A DNA stretch of 64,000 bases from Stemphylium vesicarium (taxonomy: Eukaryota > Ascomycota > Dothideomycetes > Pleosporales > Pleosporaceae), in contig QXCR01000073.1 in assembly GCA_004380135.1 (NCBI GenBank), forward strand, positions 86,858-150,857, in the 5' to 3' direction. Of the stretch, positions 1 to 11,090 are shown one piece after another (positions within the stretch are counted from its first letter, which is position 1; each line of letters starts with the position of its first letter). A program made the position numbers and the translations under genes. The notes under the pieces are model-generated. The model worked only from the letters and a program-made list of their open reading frames with translations. It ran no database searches and was not told where the DNA came from.

Positions 1-558
1 CCACGTATGCCGATGGGATTCCCGGGCCCCGATGATCCACTCATGGGTCTTCAGCGTCGCAATACGGGAGGCGACCCTCGCATGCCTACCAACATGGGCA
101 TCCCCTCGCAGCCCGTACCCGATATGCAGTACATGGGTGGACGAGGACAGCCAGGCATGCCGCCAGCACCCCAAGAGCGACCAAACATTGCTCCTCCGCC
201 GGGCTTCGGAGGCCCGATGCGTCAACCACCCGGCCTCGGTGGCCCTACTCCTCCACAGATGGGCCCTGGAGGACCACCCAACTTCTCTGCTGGTAACACG
301 CCACTTGGTCACCCGCCTGGTTTCCCGCCTGGTGGCAGCATTCGCGGATTGGGCTTCCCCGGCGGACCTGGCGGACCAGGAGGACCCGGCGGCAACGGTA
401 TGCAAGGACCTCCAGGCTACTTCCCACCACCTGGATATGGTGGACCACCGATGCCAGGCATGCGTGGTGGTGAAGACCCGAGGATGATGTTTGAAGGCCA
501 ATTTGGCGGGCCGCCACGGCAACAGCCAGGTCGTCCAGGACCACCCAACATGTACTAA
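1..558 (+). CDS. C-terminal part of a Gly/Pro/Met-rich low-complexity protein (5' truncated)
   Basis: The frame is open from the first base of the window and ends at a TAA at 556-558, so this is the end of a gene that starts upstream. The visible ~185 residues are almost entirely glycine, proline, methionine and glutamine, with GGP, PPGY and GGPGGP runs and no folded domain. Such tails are typical of fungal RNA-binding, translation-regulator or P-body proteins, but nothing here identifies the family. The methionine at position 7 is internal. The frame stays open through biased composition, and the gene next door is convergent, which supports a genuine 3' end. I do not recognise the protein. 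Confidence 0.7.
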   Translation, partial: PRMPMGFPGPDDPLMGLQRRNTGGDPRMPTNMGIPSQPVPDMQYMGGRGQPGMPPAPQERPNIAPPPGFGGPMRQPPGLGGPTPPQMGPGGPPNFSAGNTPLGHPPGFPPGGSIRGLGFPGGPGGPGGPGGNGMQGPPGYFPPPGYGGPPMPGMRGGEDPRMMFEGQFGGPPRQQPGRPGPPNMY

Positions 559-1347
559 ACATGTACACAATGGATAGTCTCGGCAAGTAGACTACAGGCT
601 TGCAAGCATGAAGCAGGCGTTCAACCAGGTAATATTACCCCCAGTTTCACACATTGATTTTCCCAGCCACTGTGTTATAAATGTCGGTTCTTGGCTTGAA
701 AGCGTAGAGCGTCGGCGTCAAGGGAAGGGAAGGGAACATACACTGCTGTATATTCTGGAGGGGAGTGATGCCTTGTTTTTTCATTACGGCGATTTGTTTC
801 TCTCACAGTGGGCTTCTTCCTGGCATATGTGCGTGTGATGGTTTATTCATGTTGGCTTTTTTTGTTCTTCTTCTCCAGCGTAGGAAATGGGTCAGATATG
901 AGGGGAGAGGGAACGCAACATGAGCCATGGATGGATGGAATGAGACGGGCTCAAACGATCGCCTCGCTTTTATCGCCAAAGCGAAAGATTAGGCGACTAC
1001 ATAAAGAAAGAATCAGGATGAAAAATAGGGTGCCAGGTTCGTTAGATGTCATGTAAATGTAAATCTTTCGGTTGGTGCCATATCATGTCCTGTTTTAGGT
1101 GTTGAAAGGGAGAGTGATGAAGTTGTACATGTTTTTGTAACTGTATATCTGTATATACCAAAGCCAGGCAGCACTGTCATGTCTCTGCTTGCAGACCATA
1201 AAATCGGGAAAATACAAAGTAGATGAACAAAACACCAGTCCAGCCATGTCCTCACGAGATAGCAAACCCACTTTATTAGCAAAACTCCCTCCAAAATACC
1301 TCAACCTTATTTTTCCTCTACTTACGCAAAAAGAAGAGCAGATTGAA
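559..1347. other. Intergenic, convergent 3' ends
   Basis: This space lies between the stop of the Gly/Pro-rich gene and the stop of the GH72 gene on the other strand, so it should hold two 3' untranslated regions. I see no coding signal, repeat or RNA gene. Short frames here lack codon bias. Confidence 0.5.
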
Positions 1348-3084
1348 TTATAGTACAAGCATACCGAAGAAGCTTCCAGCAGCCAGAACAGCATAAGCGC
1401 CCATGGCCAAACCCCCATAGGCAAAGAAACCGGGAGCATTTACGCTAGCAGCAGCGCCATCAGAGCCGGAGCTCGAAGCCGAGCCTCCACTTCCGCTTCC
1501 ACCGGTAACAGACGCAGTGCCCTTGCCGGTAGCAGTAGGTACATCACCGCTACCATCAGTGCCAGCCGCTTTGAGCAGCGAAGAGCATCCACTTGCGGTC
1601 TTGGCGCTCTGCACACTCGCCCTGCCGGAGAAGCTGCAAGCATCCGAGCGCTTGTTCTCACCGAGGTAGTACTGGTTTGCGACGAAAGCGAGTTGATCCT
1701 TGGGGTCGCAGCCCGAGTAGGCGCCGTAGTCGCCAGTGGTAGCGTTGCGGGCGATGCCATCGCAGTATTTTGAGTCTTCGCCGCAGATGTAGTTGAAGTC
1801 GTTTTGGTACGAATCCTCGTCGTTGGACGTGTAGACGCACGACAGGCTGTCTACCATGCAAGCGCAGAGTTGGGGGTTAACGTTTGGGGGCAGCGGCGAT
1901 GCCTGCGCGAGCCATGTGCCACCGACGGAGGGGCATGCGGGCGCAGAGTTTGTAGGCGTGTATTCGGAGCGCTGGGTTATGGTGGGAGAAACGGAAGCGA
2001 GTTCGCTACGCAGAGAGGTAAAGTCGGGGTAGGGCGACACGCTGGCGTCGTTGTCGGTCAGCGAGACGAGACCGTAGTTGTTTGCGCCCATGAACCATTC
2101 GTAGACTATGCCGCCGGAGAAGACGTCCGTCATGTTGCCGAAGAGGACTTGGACTTCGGTGAAGGGGCGGCTCGTGGGCCCGTCGTCGAGACCTTCGATG
2201 CATCCGTATTCGGCGAAGAAGACGGGGACGGGGTAGTCGGAGAAGAATTGGACGCGCTCGCCGTAGGAGGATGAGGCATAGTTGCTGTCGCCGCACCACG
2301 AGTAGACGTTGTAGCCCCAGAAGTCAATCGACGTGCCGTTGCCTGCATTGCCGGGCTGGCAAGCAAAGTAGTGGGCGAGCTCGTCGCGGGACGGCACGTC
2401 AGCGGTGGCATAGCCCACACCGAGCGTACTGCGATAGTTCTGGTTCTTGATGTACGTCTTGGTGTCGCGGACAGCAGCCTTGACAAAACCAGCGGCGGCA
2501 GTCTGGTTGTCAGAGCTGACATTCTCGTTTCCGGCGAAGAAACCAATGACGTTCTTGTACTTGCTCAGCGAGTCGATGACGCCCGTGTAGCGCTGGTAAA
2601 GGGTAACATCCCACTCGGGGTCGTTGGATCGTATCGAAGTGCCGGGCTCGCCCAGATCAGACACGACGTAGATGTCGGCGCTGGCTAGCTGCTCCATACA
2701 GTCATCGTGGTCTTTTGTCGGGTCGATGGCGTAGACGCGAATCACGTTTGTGAAGATTTGCTTCAGGTAGGGAATGTCTCGTCGACAGGCATCGCCGTCT
2801 GCGAGCGGGTCTGTGTACGACGTATTGGCGCTGGTGGAGCCGTTGGGGCTGTAATTTTGTTGGTAGGCGACGCCCTTCATGTAGCTGCGCGGGCTTGTCA
2901 GTACCAACATGATGATATCTGTTTCAATGCCATCGTGCGCTTACAATTGCGAACCATTGTTTGTGTAGAAGAAATGCTGGCCATAGACTTCGATGTCAGG
3001 AATATCGTCGTAGCTGGCTGCTCGGGCGCCACTGGTAGCCAGGGCCGCCACTGCAGCGGAAAGCACGCTCTTCCACATGACCAT
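1348..3084 (-). CDS. GPI-anchored 1,3-beta-glucanosyltransferase, GH72 with CBM43/X8 domain (Gas/Gel family)
   Basis: Two exons (2945-3084 and 1348-2884) join across a 60-bp GTAAGC...CAG intron in phase, giving 558 residues. Residues 1 to about 22 form a signal peptide. The GH72 domain begins near residue 25. The NE acid/base motif (FFAGNEN, Glu about 167) and the nucleophile motif (FFAEYG, Glu about 272) are both present. A Cys-rich CBM43/X8 module spans roughly 363-471. A Ser/Gly-rich linker and a hydrophobic tail ending in GMLVL mark a GPI signal. Enzymes of this family cut and re-join beta-1,3-glucan chains at the plasma membrane and wall, elongating them. The CBM43 module places it in the GH72+ class (yeast Gas1/Gas2 type). 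All key residues are present. The first-exon start is favoured because it supplies both the signal peptide and the conserved YGQHFFYTNNGSQF segment. Confidence 0.95.
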
Positions 3085-4055
3085 GTTGCGCGCGCGCGGG
3101 GATGAGTGGACAACGAATGTGGTATGTACAAGCTAACGAGTGTCAAACGGGAGTCGTCGAAGCTTTTGCAGCCTTGGTACCCAAGTGCGCGAAAGCTTGG
3201 TTGATGTTTGCAGTAGTGGGGAAACACAAAGAGGATGCAGAGAAGTCTTGTTGATTTTGTCTCCGGGGCAGCCGGTGTTTTCACGTAAGCCCAGGGACGC
3301 GTGTTGGCTGCAGGTACTACCACATATATGCTATTCTAATCCTTTTAAACGACTTGCAGCCCGCAAGGGTGGCTATGCTGGCTGGTTGGCGCTGGCGTTG
3401 GCCGGGCCGAGGTGGCGAGGTTGGAGGTGATGACGCTGGGGTGGTGGTGTTGTGTGGGGCAGCGCAATTGGGCGATCTATCGATTAGTCCCGTGCTAAGC
3501 TTTTGAGCGCCCTCTTAGTCGGTTTGGCTTCCCCAGTTTTCGCGCATTTGTATGGCAACGAGCTTTTGTTGTTTGTCGCGCCCGGCACTCATTGCCTTGC
3601 GAGCTGTGAATCCTCTTTCTTCGCCCTCTCTGTCGACCCGGGGATAAGGTCATGCTGACTCGGGTCCGGCACCGTATGCGCCACTTGTTATCGAATCCCA
3701 CAAGGTTAGCGCGGGCCGCGTATACACCGAGTGTACGCTTATTTGGGAAGTATACGAACTCTCTCCACCCACCTGCAAGCGGAAGCCACATTCGACTACG
3801 GCAACCAAGATTACGCGTTGCGCAGAAGAAATATGCAACAGCGAGGCGGAACAGACGTCTCCATAGCGTAGGCATACGACAGCGGGTATACTGTCTTCCA
3901 GGAATATGACTCCACTGCGTCAACGGGCTACGACATCATCTGGTCCCGCTCAACCGCGACTCCGCCAAAGTCTTCAAACACCTTCACAAAACCACTGCCC
4001 TAAACTCGCCCATGCCTTTATCTAAGCTCAAGATGGCACTGGCGGCTGGCAACGT
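3085..4055. other. Intergenic upstream of the GH72 gene
   Basis: This includes the promoter of the GH72 gene on its left side. Short frames on both strands, such as 3495-3923, show no domain, signal peptide or matching splice sites. I see nothing I can name. Confidence 0.4.
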
Positions 4056-4362
4056 CTAATTTCTTAATTTCCCAGCCCTCCCCAATCCCACAAAACACTG
4101 CGTCGGCTCCCTGGCAAGCTTTTGCACAGCCTCTTCCCCACTAAGCTTATCCGGATTCTCTGGCAGCCTAAATTTCCACACAACGAGCACAAATTATATT
4201 AAACTGCTGCAACGCCAGCTTGCGCCCAGAACAGCCTCTAGGACCCAAACCAAGTCACAGACTTGGACCATCAGTTTGGCCAAACGCTTTCCCCCCTGTA
4301 TTCAAGTGGTCCTTGACCCAACGCTCCGGCGTGACAAGCTTCATGTCTCCATGGTCCAAAAG
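4056..4362 (-). pseudogene. Cytochrome P450 C-terminal fragment (relic)
   Basis: Reading the minus strand gives TPERWVKDHL (the PERF/PERW region), then LGLGPRGCSGRKLALQQ, the haem-binding loop with its cysteine codon at 4231-4233. Known P450s carry FxxGxRxCxG at this point. An in-frame TGA directly precedes the loop, and a second stop plus a frame change follow it. After the shift the expected tail resumes (VVWKFRLPENPDKLSGEE and on to a stop at 4056-4058). No upstream oxygen-binding or ExxR helix could be found, so only the last ~100 residues remain. This is a dead fragment. An unannotated 3' exon of a live gene is unlikely given two stops. Confidence 0.7.
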
Positions 4363-5216
4363 GCTTGTTAGTTTAGTGTCTTCTTGTTCTCACGCCGTTC
4401 ACCTGGGCTTCGCGCCATGTATTTGACTTCCATGTCTGGGCCAAAATTGCCGCATGCAGGCCAGGTATGGTTGCATTCATGAACCCTTTGTATGTTGGTG
4501 AGTGCTCTTGGCTCTATGCTTCGGAGCAAACTAGTCGCGGCTGTTTATGAAAGAAGTCTTGGGCGACTGGATGATGGCTCGGCTTCTTGACGCTCAAGTC
4601 CATTGTTGTGGCCGTAGTGACGTGTCTAGCCACCATATGACCAAAGAATCCGTCGGCAATGGCTCTTCTCTAGTATCCACATTCTCTTTTCCCTTTTGCT
4701 ACAACTACATTCACTTCAAAAATCAGGGATGAACAGAGTGTCCTGCGGGACTAGTCACCCCCTATCGATAATCATGAAACACTTTGTCAAGGATGTATGT
4801 ATTCATCACAAACATTGCTCTCTTCACGCACAGTACTTCTATCCTCATTTATGACGCGTACAGTGGCGCAGGAGGTAGCTTAGTGGCCTTTGCAGTGTCC
4901 TGTAATATCAACAGAAACGAGAAGACTGCTGGAACCGGACCGCCAGGAAATTTAATAGGCTCAGCTTCATTCGAGGCAATGACTGGTGGACCGTCCTTCA
5001 CACCGTCCCTCCTCTGGGCCGTGCAGATGTCTCCTTTTCACAGCCCAATAGAGCTTGCGAAAATCTTATGGACATGGACAATATCACTGTGGGTATTGCA
5101 GTGCGTGAAGTCGTTGTAGCTCCCTGTGAACGCTGTATTGACCAAACAAATGCTAACAATCTGCAACTACTAGAGCCCCAAGACCAAAGAAAACGCCACA
5201 GATCCAGTATCCACTC
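4363..5216. other. Intergenic
   Basis: This lies upstream of the P450 relic and downstream of the lactonase-like gene. Earlier P450 exons were looked for and not found. I see nothing else. Confidence 0.4.
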
Positions 5217-6553
5217 TCACAACAGAACAGCCATACCCTGAGCATTCTTCCCAACACCCATACCGCCCAGATCGAAGTGCTGCACCTGCTTCATCGAGCC
5301 CTGTCCGCCAGAAACATCGAGGACCGTAATGGCCGCATTAGTAGTTCCATTTCCTGGGCTAAGCGCGTAAATATAGTCGCCTGCAGCACGAACGTCAATC
5401 AGACCCGGGTCGTCGTTTGCCGACAAGTCCAACACCTTGATGATACTGGCATCGTCGAGGCTCATTTCCACAACGCGGTTGACACCGACATCAGTCACAT
5501 AAGCGCTATTTGTCGAGTCGGAGATGGTGGCCCAGCATGTTGCTAGCTGGCCATCAATAGCAGCCGAGCCCTTGACCGTTGCCTGACCCGCTGAGTCAAC
5601 GGTCAAAACGGCAGCGCCGAAGGACGCATCGGTGACGAAGAGCGAAGACGGGTCGTTGGGAATTATGGCCGAACCAAACAGCACAGCCGTGCCGTCCGGC
5701 GAGCTATGCACATCCTGCGTGGAGAGCGCAGCACTGCCCTGTTCATCCTGAACCGGAAATACGGAAAGGAAACCAGTGTTGTTGACAGCTGGATCGCCCT
5801 TAACTGTAGTAAACAGAACCGACTCATCCGCTGAGAAGAAAGTCTGAGACACAGTGTTGAGCGGTCCTACAGGTGGAGTCGTCTGTCCAAGGTCAAAAGC
5901 ACGCAGGTCGTCCATAACTCCCAGTCCCCTTTCCTCTGAGAAAATCGCACAGGAAATTCCGGCCAAAGCACCCGTGGTGCCGACACAAGCGAGTTTGTTC
6001 TTGGCCGATGCGGCGACTGTGTTAGGGAACTCGCCCGGTACGGCGACGGGCTTTCCCTTGCAGCTCAAGGCCGTGGCGTCATCGGCCGAAATGGCCATCA
6101 TGGTGAGTGTGTTGGAGCCTGCGTTGACGGCGAACAGGTTCTATGAAGGCGAGGTGTTAGTGAGATGGTTCGCTGCACAGATGTGGAGGGAGGATGGAAA
6201 CTTACATTTCCTACAACTGTCAATGCAGACTGTCCTACGAGTGCGTCCGACGCTGCTGGCTTGCCATCTTCATCCACGGCTACGGATCCTGCGCCGCCTG
6301 TCTTTGCCAGTTTACCTGCGGATAACGTGCCATCGGCTCCAATGGGTAGGGCGACTACAGCGTTTTCGGCATCATTGGTGAGGAAATAGATTGCTTTGTC
6401 GACTTTGGGGGATGGTTGCTGGCCTTGCTGCATGCAGCTCATACTGTCCTGTTGTTGCTGGCCTTTGCCGTCCGCTTCGGCACCATGTCGATGATGCGGA
6501 GCCGCTGCTATCATTGAAGGTAGAAGACCAAGAAGAAGAGTAGTAGGATACAT
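5217..6553 (-). CDS. Secreted lactonase-type beta-propeller protein (3-carboxymuconate cyclase-like)
   Basis: Exons 6206-6553 and 5217-6140 join over a 65-bp GTAAGT...TAG intron in phase 0 to give 423 residues. The N-terminus has a signal peptide (MYPTTLLLGLLPSMIAAAP) followed by a His/Gln-rich linker. The remainder is built of repeated short beta-strand blocks ending in G, D and N turns (for example FFSADESVLFTTVKGDPAVN and INPTNSAYVTDVGVN-like segments). This is the pattern of the seven-bladed lactonase family (Pfam Lactonase, PF10282), to which fungal 3-carboxymuconate cyclases and many secreted proteins of unknown substrate belong. No catalytic residue can be assigned from the sequence. 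Secretion and lack of a GPI tail suggest an extracellular protein. The splice joins GN to NLFAVNAGSNTLT, typical of these propellers. Confidence 0.85.
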
Positions 6554-7618
6554 CGTGACGGAGTGGTGTTGAAAATAGATCTCTTAAATTATTCGAAGCT
6601 GAGGGAGGGATAATAAGACAGTGAAAAGTGAAAAGTAAAGATACAACTCTGACCAGAGAGTAGGGCGAAAGGGTATTATATGGTGAGTAGAATAGTCCAG
6701 CTGATCTGTAGAATGAAGACCCTTCACCTGTCCCGACATATGATGGTCTTTATACCTGACCTCCGCCTCAGTAAGCCGCCACCGAGTATCTACCCAAACA
6801 CCTGACAACATCGGTGTTACCACCACGCAAACATCCCTTCTAGATTACCCGATCACAATTACTCCAATTGGTCTAGTCCCTCCTTTCCCCCGTGAGCAAA
6901 GCCTGAGGATACACATCCAGCATTAAGCCCCATCCTGTCCCGCAGCCAAACCCGTACGAGCCAAGTGATAGGTATGACAGCCAGTAAGGCAGGAGAAAAT
7001 CCGCGGCTACATTCTTCAAAAGGTTAGACACAGGGCCGCTACGCCGACCGAACAACATTCAAAGGTGCCAGTGCCCAAGGCGCGGATCCACGACTAATTG
7101 CGAAACAGAGCCTGTGTCAAGGGAACGATGAAGCGAGAGAGAGAAGAAAGTCGATCTTTACCCAAACGCGTAATTTTGATTCTGGAAGCAAGATTACTAG
7201 AAAAAGTTAGTCAGGGTTGGTTGGACAGGGGTGCGCGATCTGGAGGTGGGGGGCGTTCGCGCCAAATCTGACATGTGTGTCTCAGCCTGCGGTTTCTGAG
7301 GCCGAACCGCCGGCCCGATGGGCGTTGGCGCGACAAGTTGGAGATTGAACACGGGGTGTTGGGATTGGGAGTGGCATGCGTTTAGGCAGTAAGATTGGAG
7401 CTTTTGGTCATTTCATGTTCGCTTGCTTTAGGTGTCGTTATGCGCGCGTTCGTGACTTTGATCGCTTGCAATCATTGTTTTCTGTGGGCGTTTGACGTGC
7501 TTGTACGAACGTCGTTACACTGGGAGTCAGCATATGCTGACTGACATGCGCATTCCTCATCTTTTCTTCATTCTGCTGTAAACGCTGAAACGTCCCTGTA
7601 GAAGCCAAACCTGACCCA
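6554..7618. other. Divergent intergenic region between lactonase-like and bZIP genes
   Basis: The two flanking genes are transcribed away from each other, so both promoters lie here. I see no coding frame, tRNA or clear repeat. A C/T-rich and A-rich stretch near 6590-6660 may belong to the lactonase leader. Confidence 0.4.
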
Positions 7619-8979
7619 ATGAGGAAATTCACTTTCAAGCCGTTCAGAGGCGATAAGGCGTTTTCGACTGATGGTACGTTGTAAACATCTAGCCCTTGGG
7701 CTAATCTGAGTCGCAAGGAAGACACTATAGGTTGGACATTTACATTCTTGTGCTTTCTGACGCGCCATTTGCAGAGACGGCGGAGTCGCGGAATCCAGGA
7801 CAGAAGCGAAGAGATCAGGTCCGGCGGGCACAAAAGTACGTTTAGTAGAACTTTCTATTCCCTTGCTCCATCTTTATATACAAATTCTTCTGTATAAAAT
7901 AGCATGCATACCACCACTTGTTTACACCCTTCTACCATCTAACCAAAAACCTCCCTGATCCCAGAACCCATCGCGAGCGAAAAGAAGCCTACACTGTATC
8001 CCTAGAAAGCGAAGTCGTGCGCCTCCGCGCCAACGAAGCGCGTCTCGAGTCCGAAACGCGAGCGTTCTACTCTGAGGTCAACGTGCTGAAGAGAGTGTTG
8101 ACACACCATGGTATTCCGATCCCAGCAGAGACAAGAGACTATCACAACGATAGTGCTGTGACAAATTCGACTGCTAGTCCAGGAAGCAGCAGTGGCACGA
8201 CGACGACGGATGATAAGATCACACTGGCTGTAGCGCAGTTTCAAGGAGAAGACGGCAACAAGAAGAAGAATAGAAGGAAAAGGATACACGTCCGGCAGCA
8301 GCAGCATAGAGGAATAAGAGGCGTAAACCATACATCACCCGTAGTAAACTTCTCCCAACTCATCTCGCCTCCACTGTCAGGCTCCGCACCACCGCACACC
8401 CTACTGCTCCCTGGACCAGGATACGGCGTGGTGGGCACGCCACCATGCATCGGCAATCTGGATGCAGAAGTTGTAGGCATGGACTTCGTGCTTACCCTCG
8501 AGTCACCGTGTTTACCACATATCGACGTCGACGTTTCGCCCACGACTACCGTTGCCACCGCTTCATCCCTGACCCCTGAGACGACACCGGATCCATCAAT
8601 AACAACAGGCCACGCTCTCACACTATCTGCTTGCGTCTTCCACACGCATCCCTCCCCAGCCGGTCATCGCCAGCACTCCTCGACTGCGTGGCACGTCCCG
8701 CGCGCCAGCCTGTCACAGCTACTCGTGCTCTCTTCTAGTATTCCGCTGGACGATAGTGAGGTCACACCCGTGCAAGCGTGGGAGTACGTGAGGCGGCAAG
8801 AAGGGTTCTTAGCACTGGAAGTGAGTCGGTGGGAGGGTCTGAAGGAGAAGTTGGTCGCTGGGGTTAAGTGCTATGGGTTTGGGGGTGTGATGGAGAGGGA
8901 GGTGCTGGAGAATGCGGTTTTCGAAGCGTTTGTTGTGGGGAGGGTGTTTCGAGGTGGGGGAATGGGGGTGGAAAAGTGA
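7619..8979 (+). CDS. bZIP transcription factor with a three-exon structure
   Basis: The DNA-binding part is split over small exons. Exon 1 is 7619-7673, exon 2 is 7775-7835 and exon 3 is 7965-8979, with introns GTACGT...GCAG and GTACGT...CCAG. Phases match exactly and give 376 residues. Residues about 29-46 form the basic region (KRRDQVRRAQKTHRERK), followed by a leucine-zipper-like coiled coil of about 50 residues. The usual invariant Asn of the basic region is Val here, as in a subset of fungal bZIPs. The middle is Ser/Thr/Pro-rich and low complexity. The C-terminal ~100 residues (VTPVQAWEYVRRQEGFLALE and on) are conserved-looking and helical. The protein should act in the nucleus as a dimer. 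Its targets are unknown. A start at the third exon alone would lose the basic region. Confidence 0.85.
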
Positions 8980-9187
8980 TATGATCATCATGAAATCTTA
9001 CTGCTTTGTTGCGGACTTTTTTTTTCTTTCGATACCAATCTTGCGCTTTGAGCGCTTCGTTGTATATCAAGATTATTCCTTTTACATATTGTTACAATCA
9101 TCTACATCATCGCATTTTGTGACTCAAGGCAAAGGTCATGGAATCAACCAGCCTTCTGGAATTTTAAACACATCATTTCATTTCTCA

Positions 9188-10435
9188 TCACAGGCCAACG
9201 GTATGTAGCCTGCGCATGTGTTTCCGGGTATCGGGACCAGAAGCAGGTGGGAACGCGTCTCCAGCGGTTGGGCGCGGTCGATGCATCTGTTGTGCTGGTG
9301 TAGGAGGGGTGGCAGGCCTGCCCGTCTCGGTAGGCTGCTTGGTCACCCCCTGTGGCGTACGTCGCGCTTCATAATCGCTCTCCTCCACATCTTCTTCAAG
9401 GTCCTCGATGTCTTCTTCTAGCTCTCTCAGCGCTTCATCGGCGGTCTTGTCTTTCCTCTGATGTGTCCTCACCACACCGCCCCATAGTGTCTCCAGGTCC
9501 GTCTCTGCTCTCTTCTCCTCGGTGAACATCTGCACCACAACGTTGACGCCGGGCTTGACATCTCTAAAACCAACAAATTCCTTGACGTCATCGCCGGGCA
9601 TGTGTGTGTCTTCGGGATGCGCCTCGAGCCTGCCTAGGGTGCAGCAGATCCAGCCGGTGCGGATACCATCATCGATATTGCCCTCAGGTATTGTTCCACC
9701 AACGTTGGCTAACATCCTCATTCGCTTCGCCTTCCTCCTAAGCTTAATTTTCAGCTCATTCCGACCTAGCAAACCCGCCGCGTTTGCCTTCAAGCCGTGT
9801 TCTCTTCGCAGGTATCGGCAGAACCTGTCGGCTGCTACGTGTAGATGCTTCTCGGATCGTGCCGTCGCAATAATCATGATCAACTTGGCACCGAGCGCAG
9901 GTGGGGGATCGAGATCCCGTAGGTCGAGTAATTGGAGATCATCAAGACCAGCTGTGACGGAGACATACTCAAGGAGGGTCTCGAGGAGCGGGGGCGGGTT
10001 CGGCGGCAGATCGGGTATTTCGGCGGGTTGTTGGACAGGCGACTGCACTGAAGACTGCTGTCTAAGGTACCATGGAATGGAAGCTTCTTTAGCAGGAGGG
10101 TTGGGCGCTGTGGAGGGGTCACTTTCGGTAGCGGCTTCGGAGACAGTCTCTTCTAACTCGTCGACTGGAATTGTCGCGGGGTCATGCGATTCGGGATCGA
10201 CGGTCGTACGCTTTGCATTGTCATGTAGAAAGGCGAAATCGGGGTCCGCTGCAGTGGCGTCGTTCTCTTGAACACTTCTAGGTGCGCTCGTGCTGAAGGC
10301 GCATTGTGAAAGTTTCGGGGGCGAGGCGCGCGACGTTACGCGGCTGGATACCGGTATCGCTGTCGAGGGGCGTGCAGCAATGTTCCGGCAGGCATTGCAG
10401 ACAAATCTCGACGAAGCTGCTCTTGAAAGCGACAT
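9188..10435 (-). CDS. ATP25: Mitochondrial ATPase synthesis protein 25 (Atp25), short RsfS-domain form
   Basis: This single-exon gene gives 415 residues from the Met at 10435, or 433 from an in-frame Met at 10489. I prefer 10435 because MSLSRAASSRFVCNACRNIA reads as a mitochondrial targeting peptide. The central part (IPWYLRQQ, then LLETLLEYVSVTAGLDDLQLLDLRDLDPPPALGAKLIMIIATARSE in pieces) matches the RsfS/Iojap-like half of Atp25. In yeast Atp25 (about 612 residues) this half assists Atp9 ring assembly and a cleaved C-terminal half stabilises ATP9 mRNA. Here only an acidic, low-complexity tail follows the RsfS half, so the mRNA-stabilising half appears absent. The gene is divergent from NMD3. 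Confidence 0.8.
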   Translation of the reverse strand: MSLSRAASSRFVCNACRNIAARPSTAIPVSSRVTSRASPPKLSQCAFSTSAPRSVQENDATAADPDFAFLHDNAKRTTVDPESHDPATIPVDELEETVSEAATESDPSTAPNPPAKEASIPWYLRQQSSVQSPVQQPAEIPDLPPNPPPLLETLLEYVSVTAGLDDLQLLDLRDLDPPPALGAKLIMIIATARSEKHLHVAADRFCRYLRREHGLKANAAGLLGRNELKIKLRRKAKRMRMLANVGGTIPEGNIDDGIRTGWICCTLGRLEAHPEDTHMPGDDVKEFVGFRDVKPGVNVVVQMFTEEKRAETDLETLWGGVVRTHQRKDKTADEALRELEEDIEDLEEDVEESDYEARRTPQGVTKQPTETGRPATPPTPAQQMHRPRPTAGDAFPPASGPDTRKHMRRLHTVGL

Positions 10436-11090
10436 ATTGGGGTGCGAGGTACGTGACGCTGCATGGGTGTTGTGTCTCCAACATTTCACAATGACATCGG
10501 CCTTTTGCTACCCCTGCTAGCGCATAGGAGCCAGACGCGAAGTCCGCATCTCAAACCTTTAGGATCGCAATTCGAAAGCAAGCAGAAGCATTCAGTGAAT
10601 TAAATTCCTCTGGTAACATGTAGCTCGGGGCCAGATGGGCATATCAAAACTGCTAATCGATGTTGAGAGCACCGTCTAGCCTTACCATGTGCATCGGGCT
10701 GATTGTATATATGACTGAGTTTGGAATTACTGCTACTGCTGTCGCCTGAGTCGAAGCTGATGGTATGACATTGGGAAGTAAGCAAGTGGTTCAAGCATGT
10801 TCTGGGTGATGCGGCTCGTGGCTGGGGTGGCGTTGTCGTGAGGCGTCCGGCCGTGAAAGCCCACCACGTGACGATAAGGCTTATCAGTCCGGCGAACGTC
10901 AGAAGCGGGCAGGAAATTTTGGCGGGGTCCAAGTCCACGGGTGAATTTCCAAGCAGTCTCGCCACCGTCTTCGACTCATATGCACTCACAAGTTTTCTCG
11001 TCGTTTTATACCCATACATTTTCCTTCTAGATATCTGGAAGGACCTGAATCAACTGAGAAACCAATACCCGCCGAAATCTCATCGCACAG
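10436..11090. promoter_or_regulatory. Divergent promoter region, ATP25 / NMD3
   Basis: About 650 bp separate two divergently transcribed housekeeping genes, so both promoters must lie here. I see no coding signal and no motif I would name with confidence. Confidence 0.4.

Noticed and set aside
1440..2700. Several open frames antisense or out of frame within the GH72 gene
   Set aside because: They are shadows of a GC-rich coding exon and have no start context, domain or splice partner.
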